From CAYWKU01 sp964459325 (GTDB lineage Bacteria; RBG-13-61-14; CAYWKU01), in contig CAYWKU010000010.1 in the NCBI GenBank assembly GCA_964459325.1, forward strand, positions 52,645-116,644: DNA of 64,000 nucleotides, read 5' to 3'. A program made the translations under genes and the position numbers. Under the pieces are notes generated by a model, which had not been told where the DNA came from, did no database searches, and saw nothing but the letters and a program-made list of their open reading frames with translations. Below, piece after piece: positions 49,887 to 59,116 of the stretch; positions within the stretch are counted from its first letter, which is position 1, and each line of letters begins with the position of its first letter.

Positions 49887-52307
49887 TCAGCGGTCTATTT
49901 TCAATTTCTCCGCGCCCCGCAACGCCGCCATCGCGTCTTTGCCGTAAAAATCGGCGCCTATCTCGGAGGCATACTCGCCGGTGAGCACGGCTCCACCCAC
50001 CATCACCGGTATATTCTTCTGATGCAGCAGTGCAATTACCTCGGGCATTTTTACCACAGTTGTGGTCATCAGCGCCGACAATCCTACCAGGTCCGCGCCG
50101 CTTGACTCGGCCTCCTTCAGAATATCTTTTCCCTTGACGCTCCTTCCCAGGTCGATGATTTTCCAGCCGTTGCTCCGCAAAACGGTAGAGACGATATTTT
50201 TGCCTATGTCGTGTATATCCCCCTCGACCGTAGCCAATACCATCACCCCCCGGGGCTCCACGACTTCCTTCTTTGCCTCGAAGGCCTCGTTTACCAGCTC
50301 CATCCCGGCCTGCATCGCTTCCGCGCTCAACATAAGGTTGGGCAGAAAAATCTCGCCAGTCTCGTAGAGGCGACCCACCTCGGTAATTGCGGGAATCATG
50401 GCCCCCTCGCTTATCTCCATCGGAGCCACTTCTTCCGCCAGCACCCCCTCGACGATTTTAGTCGTCCTCTCGGAATCGCCGTTTATTACCGCCGCCCGCA
50501 ACCGCTCCTGCCAGCTTGCCCCTTCTTCCGGAACCGCCTCTTTCCTGCCCGCCTTTTCCGCAGCCTCACCCCTCGCGGTAACGAACTCTATGTAGCCCCT
50601 TGCGGCGGGGTCCTGGCCGGCAAGTACCCGGGAAGCGTGAAAAATTGCCATGGACTGACTGTCCAGCGGATTGACAAAGGTCGCATTCAACCCCGCCTCG
50701 ACAGCCATCGCCTGATACGCCGCGTTCAAAACTCCACGCCGGGGCAGCCCGAAGCTGACATTACTTACCCCCTGCAGGGTGTTTACACCCATCTTATCCC
50801 TGAAATACCGCACCGCCTCCAGCGCCTCCGGCGGCTGTCTGCTGTCGGTGCCGGCCGGTACCGTCACCGGGTCAAGGAGCACGTCTTCGTCCGGCAGGCC
50901 GGCTTTCCGCGCCGCTTTAACTATGCGCTTGCCTATTTTAATCCTCTCCTTCGCGGTCCGCGGCACGCCCTTTTCATCGGTACACAGGCCCAGAACGGCG
51001 GCGCCATACATCCGGGCCAGGGGCAGAATTCTCTTCAAACTCTTCTTCTCGCCCTTAACGCTGTTTATCAGGGGCTTGCCGGAACATGCCATCAGACCTG
51101 CTTCGACGGCCTCGGGGTCGGAGCTGTCCAGCACCACCGGGAGTGAAGACGAAGCCTCCACCGCGCCTACCACCCTCTCCAGCAACTCCGGCTCATTGAC
51201 CCCCGGCACCCCGACGTTAATGTCGAGCATATCCACCCCCTCGGCTTCCTGGAGGCGTGCCTCGTCCTTAACCCCGGTCAGGTCTCCGCTCTTGAGCTTA
51301 TCGGAAAACTCCCTCTTGCCGGTGGGGTTTATTCTTTCCCCGATACTGGCCACCGGCCTGCCGGGGCCGATAAGAGCGACCTTCGTGCGGGACGCAAGGC
51401 GTGTCACGCCCGGCAGCGGGTCTTCGGGCCTCCTCCAATCCCTGCCCAACCTGTCCAACTCGGCGACAATCGCCCGGGTATGCTCAGGGGTGGAGCCGCA
51501 ACAACTTCCCAGGATTATGCAGCCCATGTCGAGAAACTTCTCCACCCACTCGGCCATACCCTCCGGCCCGAGCGGAAAAACCGTCTCCCCGTCCTCTATT
51601 GTCGGGAGACCTGCGTTGGGCTGGGCCACCAATCCGGCGGAGGTGACTTTGCGCATGGATTCTATCCATTGGTAGATGCCTTCCGGGCCGACGCTGCAAT
51701 TGGCGCCGATGACCTCCACCCCGAGCGCATCCAGCACCACCGCCGCCACCTCCGGCGGGGTGCCCAGGGTCGTCCGGCCGCTTTCCTCGAAGGTCATCAT
51801 CGCCACGATGGGAAGCTCGCTGACCGACCGGATGCCCACTATGGCCGCCTTGATTTCCTTGATGTCGCTCATGGTCTCTATCACGAAAAGGTCCGCGCCT
51901 TCCTCGTCGAATATCTTCGCCTGCCGGGCGAAAAGCTCGACCGCCCGCTTCCAGCTCAAATCCCCCACCGGCTCGATAAACTTTCCGGTAGGGCCGATAT
52001 CTCCGGCTACGAAAACGTCCCCGGCGGCCCTGGCCGCCCGGACGGCGTTTCGGTTGATTTCCTCGAAGTGTTTTTCCAAGCCGGATTCCGCCAGCTTTAC
52101 CTCGTTGCCGCCGAAGGAGTTGGTGGTCATGATTTCCGCGCCAGCTTCGGTGTATTGTGTATGAACATCCACAACCAACTCGTAATTTTCCATCTGGAGT
52201 ATTTCCGGCGGTTTACCCGGCTCCAGCCCCTGCTGTTGGAACAACGTTCCGGCGGCGCCGTCGAATAACACGACCCCCCTTTTCAACCTGTCTCTGAAAT
52301 CAGCCAT
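49887..52307 (-). CDS. metH: Methionine synthase (MetH), without the reactivation domain
   Basis: The 806-aa cobalamin-dependent enzyme has three of the four MetH modules: a homocysteine/zinc domain (1-~300; GANCSVGPEGIYQWIES, ILGSCCGSTPEHTRAIVAE with the Zn Cys residues), a methyl-THF domain (~320-585; VASIGERINPTGKREFSDKL, VLLDPVTVPAGTDSRQPPEA) and a B12 domain (~600-806; VEGDIHDIGKNIVSTVLRSN with the DxHxxG His). The C-terminal AdoMet-dependent reactivation domain is absent, as in several thermophile and anaerobe enzymes that need a separate activase. No activase is seen here. murI is 14 bp upstream. Confidence 0.94.
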   Translation of the reverse strand: MADFRDRLKRGVVLFDGAAGTLFQQQGLEPGKPPEILQMENYELVVDVHTQYTEAGAEIMTTNSFGGNEVKLAESGLEKHFEEINRNAVRAARAAGDVFVAGDIGPTGKFIEPVGDLSWKRAVELFARQAKIFDEEGADLFVIETMSDIKEIKAAIVGIRSVSELPIVAMMTFEESGRTTLGTPPEVAAVVLDALGVEVIGANCSVGPEGIYQWIESMRKVTSAGLVAQPNAGLPTIEDGETVFPLGPEGMAEWVEKFLDMGCIILGSCCGSTPEHTRAIVAELDRLGRDWRRPEDPLPGVTRLASRTKVALIGPGRPVASIGERINPTGKREFSDKLKSGDLTGVKDEARLQEAEGVDMLDINVGVPGVNEPELLERVVGAVEASSSLPVVLDSSDPEAVEAGLMACSGKPLINSVKGEKKSLKRILPLARMYGAAVLGLCTDEKGVPRTAKERIKIGKRIVKAARKAGLPDEDVLLDPVTVPAGTDSRQPPEALEAVRYFRDKMGVNTLQGVSNVSFGLPRRGVLNAAYQAMAVEAGLNATFVNPLDSQSMAIFHASRVLAGQDPAARGYIEFVTARGEAAEKAGRKEAVPEEGASWQERLRAAVINGDSERTTKIVEGVLAEEVAPMEISEGAMIPAITEVGRLYETGEIFLPNLMLSAEAMQAGMELVNEAFEAKKEVVEPRGVMVLATVEGDIHDIGKNIVSTVLRSNGWKIIDLGRSVKGKDILKEAESSGADLVGLSALMTTTVVKMPEVIALLHQKNIPVMVGGAVLTGEYASEIGADFYGKDAMAALRGAEKLKIDR

Positions 52308-52321
52308 ATTCCCTAACCTTT

Positions 52322-53128
52322 TCAGGATGTTAATTCAATTTGCTCGGCGTTTTCTATATTCTCGCCCAGAAACATGTTCCCCACCTCCCTGAACCTCTCC
52401 GGAAAGTCTGTCACGTAATAGGTCACCTTTCCGCTTTCCCTGGTCGTAAATCCCTTTTCGTCAATCACTTTTTTCACTTCCCGGGCGGTTTCTTCGGCGC
52501 TGTCCACAAGGATGGGCGATTGTTCGAAAACGCCCTCCGACACCCTGCCGAGCATCGGCTTGAGCAGGGGATAATGGGTGCAACCCAGCACTATCGCATC
52601 GATTTCCGGGTCGGCATGGTACAACTTATACAGATATTCTTTGACGGTCAATCTCGCCACCTCGTTCTCCAGCCACCCCTCCTCGACCAGCGGCACAAAC
52701 AGAGGGCAGGCGACACCGGCTACCCTTATCCCCCCGTCCACATCCTGAATAGCCTTCACGTAAGCTCCGCTGTTCACCGTCGCTGGGGTGCCCAACACCC
52801 CTACCCTTCCCCGCCGTGTGGCGGCGGCGGCCGCTTTTGCGCCGGGAATTATCACCCCCACCACCGGCACGTCAAACTCCTCGTACAGGGCCTCCAGTGC
52901 CACCGCCGAGCTGGTGTTGCACGCCACCACCAGCATGTTTATCCCCCGGTCGGTCAAAAAACGGGCGCTTTCCATGGCGTACCGGGTCACGGCCTTCGCC
53001 GAGCGGATACCGTAGGGCACCCGGGCCGTATCGCCCAGATACACCAGGTCGGCTTCCGGCAAAAGCAGCCTTATCTCGCGGAGGACAGTCAATCCTCCTA
53101 TACCCGAATCGAAAACTCCAATGGCCAT
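52322..53128 (-). CDS. murI: Glutamate racemase
   Basis: MurI (268 aa) makes D-glutamate for peptidoglycan in the cytosol. Key segments are IGVFDSGIGGLTVLREIRLL, YLGDTARVPYGIRS, the first catalytic Cys in NMLVVACNTSSAVALEAL and the second in DAIVLGCTHYPLLKPMLG. Length is normal and both catalytic Cys are present. It is upstream of metH on the same strand, 14 bp apart, and divergent from the restriction-modification operon. Confidence 0.95.
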   Translation of the reverse strand: MAIGVFDSGIGGLTVLREIRLLLPEADLVYLGDTARVPYGIRSAKAVTRYAMESARFLTDRGINMLVVACNTSSAVALEALYEEFDVPVVGVIIPGAKAAAAATRRGRVGVLGTPATVNSGAYVKAIQDVDGGIRVAGVACPLFVPLVEEGWLENEVARLTVKEYLYKLYHADPEIDAIVLGCTHYPLLKPMLGRVSEGVFEQSPILVDSAEETAREVKKVIDEKGFTTRESGKVTYYVTDFPERFREVGNMFLGENIENAEQIELTS

Positions 53129-53235
53129 GTTATCGGCGAATCCAACCGCCCAGTCGGCGGGTAATCCTTATAGAAAGGCTTACTGGAAGCTATCACAACG
53201 GCACGCGGGATTCAACACCTTCCCTTATTCTCTTC

Positions 53236-53263
53236 TTGCATTCCAACAAGCAAGCCTTATAAT
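53236..53263 (+). promoter_or_regulatory. Promoter of the restriction-modification operon
   Basis: TTGCAT (53236-53241), a 16-bp spacer and a perfect TATAAT (53258-53263). The start of the methyltransferase lies about 104 bp downstream; the leader between holds no recognised control-protein (C-box) repeat. Confidence 0.55.
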
Positions 53264-53366
53264 AAGCGTGGGTAAAGATACTGCGTAAACGTTACCGCAA
53301 GAATTTCTTGCAGCCAGTTGATTTCCTGAAATTAAATTGCGTACCAAAGGACTAACAGAGTAAAAT

Positions 53367-54998
53367 ATGGCAAGAGCAAAGCAAGGTTTGCGGATGAAAA
53401 TCCCGGAAATAAATAAGAAGGAGGGATTGGTAGGGTATGCAGAGAGGCTTTCCGGCCTCTATACCCTCGACAGTAGTCCCGAACAAAGGAAAAAGAGAGG
53501 TCAGTTTTTTACTCCCACACAGGTTAGCTTATATATGGCCCGACTTTTTAATATCAATAATGACAAAATTTATCTTTTAGATCCCGGCGCTGGTACAGGT
53601 GCCCTTACCGCCGCTTTTTGTGAACGTTTATTGGAGAGCAGTAAGACCGTAAACCTAACCATTGACGTATTTGAAATTGACTCTAATCTATTGCCCCTCC
53701 TCAAAAAGATTTTAACATGGATAAAACGGCGAATGGAAAGAGCAGGTCATAATGTAGCTTATAACATCTACAAACAGGATTTCATCTTAGAAAATAATGG
53801 ATATTTTAACCAGGATATGTTTTGGTCCCTTGATGAACACATCATGTATGATTTTGTTATTGCAAATCCTCCATATTATAAGCTGGGTAAATCCACCCCT
53901 CAATCTTCTGCGATGTTGGATTTGGTATCGGGACAACCCAACATTTATTCATTTTTCATGGCCCTTTCAGCCAGCATGCTGAAGCCAGGGGGAGAAATGG
54001 TTTTCATCACTCCCAGGAGCTTCTGTTCTGGGCTTTACTACAAAAGGTTCAGAAACTGGTTTTTGGAAAACATGAATATAGAAAATATACATCTGTTCGA
54101 ATCGAGGAATGGTGTTTTTAACAATGGCGAGGTTCTGCAAGAGAACATAATTATCAAAGCTAAAAAGAACCTTAAACCGAAAAACAAATTGACTATAAGC
54201 GTGAGCCAGAATAAGGAGTTTACGAGACTCCAGAAATTAAGACTCCCGACCTCGGACGTTATATTCCGGCACAAGAAAGAGAGCTTCATCAGAATTCCGA
54301 CTTCTTTCATTGACGTTGAGGTTCTGCACATAGTAGACAACTGGCCATGCACTTTAAGAGATTATGGCCTTGAGGTCTCCACGGGGCCCGTTGTCCCCTT
54401 CCGGGCAAAAGAATTTCTGATCCCCGAGGTAATTAAAAGTCCTAAATCTGTGCCTCTCCTATGGATGCACAATATAGATGAGATGAGGGTGGTATGGCCC
54501 CTTAGCAGAAACAACAAACCTGAAGCCATAAAACTCTGCTCCGAATCAATGCCGATTTTACTTCCTGTAAGGAATTACGTACTTTTAAAACGCTTCAGTT
54601 CAAAGGAGCAAAGACGCAGGCTCTACGCGGCCGTTTTTCTCGAGAATGAATTTCCATATGACCTTGTTGGAATAGAAAACCACGTGAACTATATACACAG
54701 CTCAAAAAGGAACTTGACTGCACAAGAGGCGTTAGGCATTGCCGCCCTTCTCAACTCAAAAATTATTGACAACTACTTCAGGTCTCTTAACGGAAACACT
54801 CAGGTGAATGCCACTGAGATAAGGGAACTTCCGCTGCCAGAGATTGAGGCTGTTGAAGAAATCGGGCGAGTCGTTTACAAATTTCTTGACAGAGAAAAAG
54901 AAATCAATGTGGATGAGATTATCTCTTCCGTCATCTGCATTGATGAGAAAGTGAATAACCTTTTACGGAAAGGTGAAGCAGTTTATGGGAAAGGTTGA
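53367..54998 (+). CDS. Type II adenine-N6 DNA methyltransferase (BsuBI/PstI type)
   Basis: The 543-aa protein has the SAM-binding motif I LLDPGAGTGALTAAFCERLL (~72-91), the acidic motif VFEIDSNLLPLL, and the catalytic motif IV NPPYYKLGKSTP (~168-179), the gamma-class order of adenine methyltransferases. The C-terminal half should hold the target-recognition domain. Length is close to M.PstI-type enzymes. A BsuBI/PstI-family nuclease overlaps its 3' end, so it protects host DNA at the shared site. The first ATG is used; ATG 53394 is an alternative. Base composition is lower in GC than the flanking genes, consistent with recent acquisition. Confidence 0.9.
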   Translation: MARAKQGLRMKIPEINKKEGLVGYAERLSGLYTLDSSPEQRKKRGQFFTPTQVSLYMARLFNINNDKIYLLDPGAGTGALTAAFCERLLESSKTVNLTIDVFEIDSNLLPLLKKILTWIKRRMERAGHNVAYNIYKQDFILENNGYFNQDMFWSLDEHIMYDFVIANPPYYKLGKSTPQSSAMLDLVSGQPNIYSFFMALSASMLKPGGEMVFITPRSFCSGLYYKRFRNWFLENMNIENIHLFESRNGVFNNGEVLQENIIIKAKKNLKPKNKLTISVSQNKEFTRLQKLRLPTSDVIFRHKKESFIRIPTSFIDVEVLHIVDNWPCTLRDYGLEVSTGPVVPFRAKEFLIPEVIKSPKSVPLLWMHNIDEMRVVWPLSRNNKPEAIKLCSESMPILLPVRNYVLLKRFSSKEQRRRLYAAVFLENEFPYDLVGIENHVNYIHSSKRNLTAQEALGIAALLNSKIIDNYFRSLNGNTQVNATEIRELPLPEIEAVEEIGRVVYKFLDREKEINVDEIISSVICIDEKVNNLLRKGEAVYGKG

Positions 54999-55953
54999 AG
55001 AAGCTATCGAGGTGCTGAAAGAGCTGGGGCTGCCAAAAGCACAACAGAACGAGAGGTCAGCCCTTACGTTGCTAGCACTACTTGATCTGAAAAAAAGCAC
55101 CCCTTGGCCTAAAGCAAAACAGCAGTCAATCAGAATCCACGACATTCTCACCTTCGTATATAAACACTACAACAAACAATATGCAGAAAACACAAGGGAG
55201 ACAATCAGGCGCCAAACCATTCATCAGTTTGAGCAGGCGGGTATTGTGAATAGGAATCCCGATAATCCCCGAAGACCAACAAACAGCCCAAGCACGGTAT
55301 ATGCAATTTCTGATGACGCCCATAAAGTGGTGCGAAAGTACAAGACTAAGAACTGGAACTCAGCCTTGCAGGAGTTTATACGGAAAAAGGGAAAATTGGT
55401 TGACAGGTATGAGATGCGTAGAAAGAAGCATTTAATCTCCGTTAACTTGCCGGAAGGAACTGAGGTTCATTTCTCACCAGGTAAGCACAATAAGCTTCAA
55501 GCTGAAATAATAAGGAAGTTCATGCCAAGATTTTCCCCTCACGGTGTAGTGGCTTATGTGGGAGATGCAGCCAGAAAAATGCTTCACATTGATGAAGAAT
55601 TGCTCAAGAAACTTGAAATTCCGCTAACAAAGCACGACAAGTTGCCCGATGTTGTTCTTTATGACCCCAAAAGCGACCGACTTCTTTTAATAGAAGCGGT
55701 GACAGCACACGGCCCTCTTTCTCCAAAACGCCAATTGGAACTGGAAAAAGCATTAAAGCACTGTAAATCTGAGAGAATTTATATCAGTGCCTTTCCCGAT
55801 TTCCACGAGTTCAAGAAACACATAGAAAACATTGCATGGGAGACCGAGGTCTGGATAGAAAATAATCCCGACCATATGGTCCACTTTAACGGGCCAAAGT
55901 TTTTTACTGTATACACCGAACAAAACTCCTACCGCGGAAAAGGAAAAGATTGA
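54985..55953 (+). CDS. BsuBI/PstI-family restriction endonuclease
   Basis: From ATG 54985 (AAGGTGA upstream) the product is 322 aa, matching R.PstI/R.BsuBI length. Residues ~1-130 are an N-terminal helical DNA-binding part (ALTLLALLDLKKSTPWPKAK; TRETIRRQTIHQFEQAGIVN). The C-terminal catalytic domain shows VVAYVGDAARKMLHIDEELL, DKLPDVVLYD, LLLIEAVTAHGPLSPKRQLE (PD-(D/E)xK-like acidic and Lys residues). BsuBI and PstI cut CTGCAG; the same target here is likely but not certain. It overlaps the methyltransferase by 14 bp, and no controller gene is present. Confidence 0.9.
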   Translation: MGKVEEAIEVLKELGLPKAQQNERSALTLLALLDLKKSTPWPKAKQQSIRIHDILTFVYKHYNKQYAENTRETIRRQTIHQFEQAGIVNRNPDNPRRPTNSPSTVYAISDDAHKVVRKYKTKNWNSALQEFIRKKGKLVDRYEMRRKKHLISVNLPEGTEVHFSPGKHNKLQAEIIRKFMPRFSPHGVVAYVGDAARKMLHIDEELLKKLEIPLTKHDKLPDVVLYDPKSDRLLLIEAVTAHGPLSPKRQLELEKALKHCKSERIYISAFPDFHEFKKHIENIAWETEVWIENNPDHMVHFNGPKFFTVYTEQNSYRGKGKD

Positions 55954-56052
55954 AAAAATTAAGATATTGGAGAACTCCGGGAATTCGTAAATTATGAGAA
56001 TGTCTTGTTTTGACAGGTATTTCCGGATATTTCCCCTTTGCAGTTCCCGGCC

Positions 56053-57252
56053 CTATATTGCGGGAAGAGGCGGTGGGTTATAGAGCGTATCTCCCAGCTT
56101 TTTCAGCCCCTCCAAGGTGTGGATGTCTTCATCGAACTTCGGAACCACCACCATGTCCACGCTGCCGCTCAATGCATCCCGAAACTGCCGCACGTCCTCC
56201 CGTTCGGTGGCTATAAGTTGCCGGAAGCCCTTAGCATTTTCCCACAAGTTATCCAGTAGGGCAGCCTCGGGAGCATCGGGGCCGCCCAGCTCCTCCAGAA
56301 TCGAATCCTTAACCTCCTCACCCCGCTCCATGAAAGTAAGGTCGCACCCTTGCGGCGGAAAAGTGGCCCTGTTGATTACCACCGCCGACAGGTTCATGCC
56401 CATCCCGGCCAGCTTCTGCGAGAAGTAGGCCGTCTCATCTAGGGTCATCCGCGCGGGCGTGGCCACCAGCACGAACCGCGTTCGGGAGCGGCGCAGTATG
56501 CGGTCCACCACCTCCGCGCGGCGCTTGAAGCCCTCGTACATGCCTTCAAACCCCTCGAAAAAGTCCAGCAGGTCGCTGAAAACCTCCCAGCCGACCATCT
56601 TCTCCACCGCCTTGAGGAAAATCCGGGCGCCGCTTTTGAAGGACTTGAATCCGAACCGGGAAATCTTCATGTAAGGCTTCAGGAACCACTGCAAAGCGCC
56701 CTGATCGAGAAAATTCATCATCCTCTCGGGAGCGGTGAAGAAATCCAGCGCGTTGGCACTCGGAGGCGTATCCAGCACTATAAGGTCGTAGCGCCCCTCG
56801 TCGTGAAGCTGGCTGAGCTTCTCGATGGCCATGTACTCCTGGCTGCCTCCAAGCGCCCCCGAGACGTGCTGATAGAAGGGGTTTTTGAATATCTTTTCGG
56901 CAACTTCTGCGCTTGGAGCGTATTTTTCGACCATCTGGTCAAAAGTGCGCTTGGCCTCCAGCATCATCGCCCACAATCCCGACTGACCCGGGTCGGCGTC
57001 GCAATCGATTCCGCCCCCGGTGATAAGGCATTCTTCGTTGCCAACTGCCGATATGCCGAGAGCATCGGCAAGCCTGCGGGCGGGGTCGATGGTGAGTACC
57101 AGCACTTTCCTGCCCGCATGGGCCTCCGCCAGTCCTATGGCGGCGCCGGAGGTGGTCTTGCCTACTCCGCCCGTACCTACGCATACCGCTATATCGCAAC
57201 CCGACAAGGCGGAACCGAGGCCGGAGGATTGCATGTCGCCGGAATCAGCCAT
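56053..57252 (-). CDS. ArsA/Get3-like ATPase
   Basis: The 399-aa protein starts with the deviant Walker A motif CVGTGGVGKTTSGAAIGLAE (signature Lys and GKTT), then VLTIDPARRLADALG, LIVLDTPPSANALDFFTAPE (switch II) and VLVATPARMTLDETAYF. Only one ATPase half is present, as in the single-domain bacterial ArsA-like proteins that dimerise. No ars resistance gene is nearby, so arsenite pumping is unlikely; a membrane-protein-targeting or other GTPase-like role is possible. It is 2 bp downstream of the HIT gene. Confidence 0.86.
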   Translation of the reverse strand: MADSGDMQSSGLGSALSGCDIAVCVGTGGVGKTTSGAAIGLAEAHAGRKVLVLTIDPARRLADALGISAVGNEECLITGGGIDCDADPGQSGLWAMMLEAKRTFDQMVEKYAPSAEVAEKIFKNPFYQHVSGALGGSQEYMAIEKLSQLHDEGRYDLIVLDTPPSANALDFFTAPERMMNFLDQGALQWFLKPYMKISRFGFKSFKSGARIFLKAVEKMVGWEVFSDLLDFFEGFEGMYEGFKRRAEVVDRILRRSRTRFVLVATPARMTLDETAYFSQKLAGMGMNLSAVVINRATFPPQGCDLTFMERGEEVKDSILEELGGPDAPEAALLDNLWENAKGFRQLIATEREDVRQFRDALSGSVDMVVVPKFDEDIHTLEGLKKLGDTLYNPPPLPAI

Positions 57253-57254
57253 TT

Positions 57255-57602
57255 TCAGCCGGCGGGATTGCCGAGTTTGCGGCCACCCATAACGTGCAGG
57301 TGCAGGTGAAATATAACCTGGCCACCCTCCGGGTTTACGTTGAATGTCACCCGGTAGCCCGACTCATCTATGCCCTTCTCGCGGGCTACTTTAGCGGCGG
57401 TTAAAAGCATGTGTGAAATCAAATCGGCATCTTCCCCGGTCAGATTGTTCAGGGTGGGGATGTGCTTCTTGGGCACTATCAGAACGTGCACCGGCGCCAG
57501 CGGGTTGACGTCGTTGAAAGCCTTTATCTTATCGTCCTCGTAAATCACCTCCGAGGACATTTGGCCGGACGCTATCTTGCAGAAAATGCACTCTTCCGCC
57601 AT
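57255..57602 (-). CDS. HIT-family nucleotide hydrolase (HinT-like)
   Basis: I use ATG 57602, 5 nt after GGAGGTGA; a GTG at 57611 would overlap that site. The 115-aa product starts MAEECIFCKIASGQM and has VHVLIVPKKHIPTLNNL and the catalytic HLHLHVMGGRKLG (HxHxHxx). It hydrolyses nucleoside phosphoramidates or AMP-lysine. Length and all His residues are typical. It is co-transcribed with the ArsA-like gene. Confidence 0.93.
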   Translation of the reverse strand: MAEECIFCKIASGQMSSEVIYEDDKIKAFNDVNPLAPVHVLIVPKKHIPTLNNLTGEDADLISHMLLTAAKVAREKGIDESGYRVTFNVNPEGGQVIFHLHLHVMGGRKLGNPAG

Positions 57603-57699
57603 TTCAGTCACCTCCTGTCTTAACTGACCGCAATGTTATCGATACCAACCGTTTAAATTAACATAACCCCCGACCTCATTCCACCGGCTACCGGCCTTC

Positions 57700-57727
57700 T
57701 TGACTTTTTCCGCGTACAAAGTAAATT
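57700..57727 (+). promoter_or_regulatory. argH promoter, predicts a leaderless mRNA
   Basis: TTGACT (57700-57705), a 16-bp spacer and TAAATT (57722-57727). The -10 box ends 9 bp before the argH ATG, so transcription would begin within a few bases of the start codon, and no Shine-Dalgarno sequence is present. Confidence 0.5.
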
Positions 57728-57736
57728 TTTCACTCT

Positions 57737-59116
57737 ATGAGCAAAAACAAAAAACCCTGGGCCGGTCGGTTCAAATCCGATACACATCCCGAAATGGAAA
57801 AGTTCGGCGAATCGCTGAGCTTCGACAAGCGGCTGGCCCCGGCGGATGTGAAGGCGAGCATTGCTCACGCCCGGATGCTAGGTAAGCAGCGCATCATCAC
57901 CAAGAAGGATTCCGAAACTATTGTCCGTGGCCTGCGACAGATAGAGAAAGAAATAAGGGACGGTAAGTTCAAATACAGGCCGCAGCTCGAAGACATACAC
58001 ATGAACATCGAAAGGCGGCTTACCGAAATCGTCGGCCAGGTCGGAGGCAAACTCCACACAGGCAGAAGCCGCAACGACCAGGTGGCCACCGACCTGCGAC
58101 TGTGGTTGCGGGAAGAAATAGACTCGTGCCTCAAGGAAATATCGGAGCTTATCGAAGCCTTTGCCATGCAGGCCGATAAGCACGCCGAAACCCCCATGCC
58201 CGGTTACACTCACCTCCAGCGCGCCCAGCCGGTCACCTTCGGCCATCACATGCTGGCCTACGCGGGCATGTTCGAGAGGGACTCGCAAAGGCTCGCAGAA
58301 TGCCGGAAGCGGACAAACGTCCTGCCCCTGGGCGCTGGCGCCCTGGCCGCAAGCACCCTGCCCCTGGATACCGGGTACGTAGCGCAGTTGCTCGGGTTCG
58401 ACGGGGTATTCGAAAACTCGATGGATGCGGTCAGCGACCGGGACTTCGCGGTGGAGTTCATTTCCCACGCCGCCCTGTGCCAGGTCCACCTCTCCCGGCT
58501 GGCGGAAGAGCTTATAATGTGGTCTTCGACGGAGTTCGGCTTCGTGGAGCTTCCCGAGAACTTCACCACCGGCTCCAGCCTGATGCCGCAGAAGCGCAAC
58601 CCCGACAGCGCCGAGCTTATCCGGGCCAAAACCGGCAGGATAGCAGGCGACCTGACGGCGCTCTTGACCGCGCTCAAGGGCCTCCCACTTACCTATAATA
58701 AGGACATGCAGGAAGATAAGGAACCGCTTTTCGACGCCGCCGACACCCTCAGAGCCTCCTTGCGGGTGGCGACGCACCTGGTGAAGGGGATGAAGGTTAA
58801 CAAGGCGGCTATGGCCCGGGCATTGGAGGATGGATACCTCCAGGCCACCGATGTGGCGGAATACCTGGTGAGGAAAGGAATGCCCTTCCGGGAAGCCCAC
58901 GAGGTGGTGGGCAAGATAGTCGGGCTGGCTTCCGATAAGAAACTGAAACTGAAAGAGCTGCCACTCTCGGAATATAAGCGAATGAGCAAACTTTTCGGCG
59001 AGGACATTTACGAATGCCTCGACCCGGTCAAATCGGTCACACTGAGGAAGGCCGGGGGAGGCCCCGGGACAGCCAAAAGCCAGGCGCGAAAGCTCAAACG
59101 CCGAAAGAAAAAATGA
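57737..59116 (+). CDS. argH: Argininosuccinate lyase
   Basis: ArgH (459 aa) splits argininosuccinate into arginine and fumarate, the last step of arginine synthesis. It has the fumarase/aspartase-family signature GSSLMPQKRNPDSAELIRAK with the catalytic Ser loop, HTGRSRNDQVATDLRLWLRE, and TPMPGYTHLQRAQPVTFGHH. Length is normal with a Lys/Arg-rich tail (RKLKRRKKK). The predicted promoter leaves almost no 5' leader. The next gene overlaps its stop (ATGATGA). Confidence 0.96.
   Translation: MSKNKKPWAGRFKSDTHPEMEKFGESLSFDKRLAPADVKASIAHARMLGKQRIITKKDSETIVRGLRQIEKEIRDGKFKYRPQLEDIHMNIERRLTEIVGQVGGKLHTGRSRNDQVATDLRLWLREEIDSCLKEISELIEAFAMQADKHAETPMPGYTHLQRAQPVTFGHHMLAYAGMFERDSQRLAECRKRTNVLPLGAGALAASTLPLDTGYVAQLLGFDGVFENSMDAVSDRDFAVEFISHAALCQVHLSRLAEELIMWSSTEFGFVELPENFTTGSSLMPQKRNPDSAELIRAKTGRIAGDLTALLTALKGLPLTYNKDMQEDKEPLFDAADTLRASLRVATHLVKGMKVNKAAMARALEDGYLQATDVAEYLVRKGMPFREAHEVVGKIVGLASDKKLKLKELPLSEYKRMSKLFGEDIYECLDPVKSVTLRKAGGGPGTAKSQARKLKRRKKK

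Noticed and set aside
53129..53366. tRNA gene or attachment site beside the restriction-modification operon
   Set aside because: No cloverleaf, CCA end or flanking direct repeat could be found in the spacer.
56053..57252. Arsenite-efflux operon
   Set aside because: The ATPase is ArsA-like but no arsB, arsC, arsR or arsD is nearby, and the partner gene is a HIT hydrolase.
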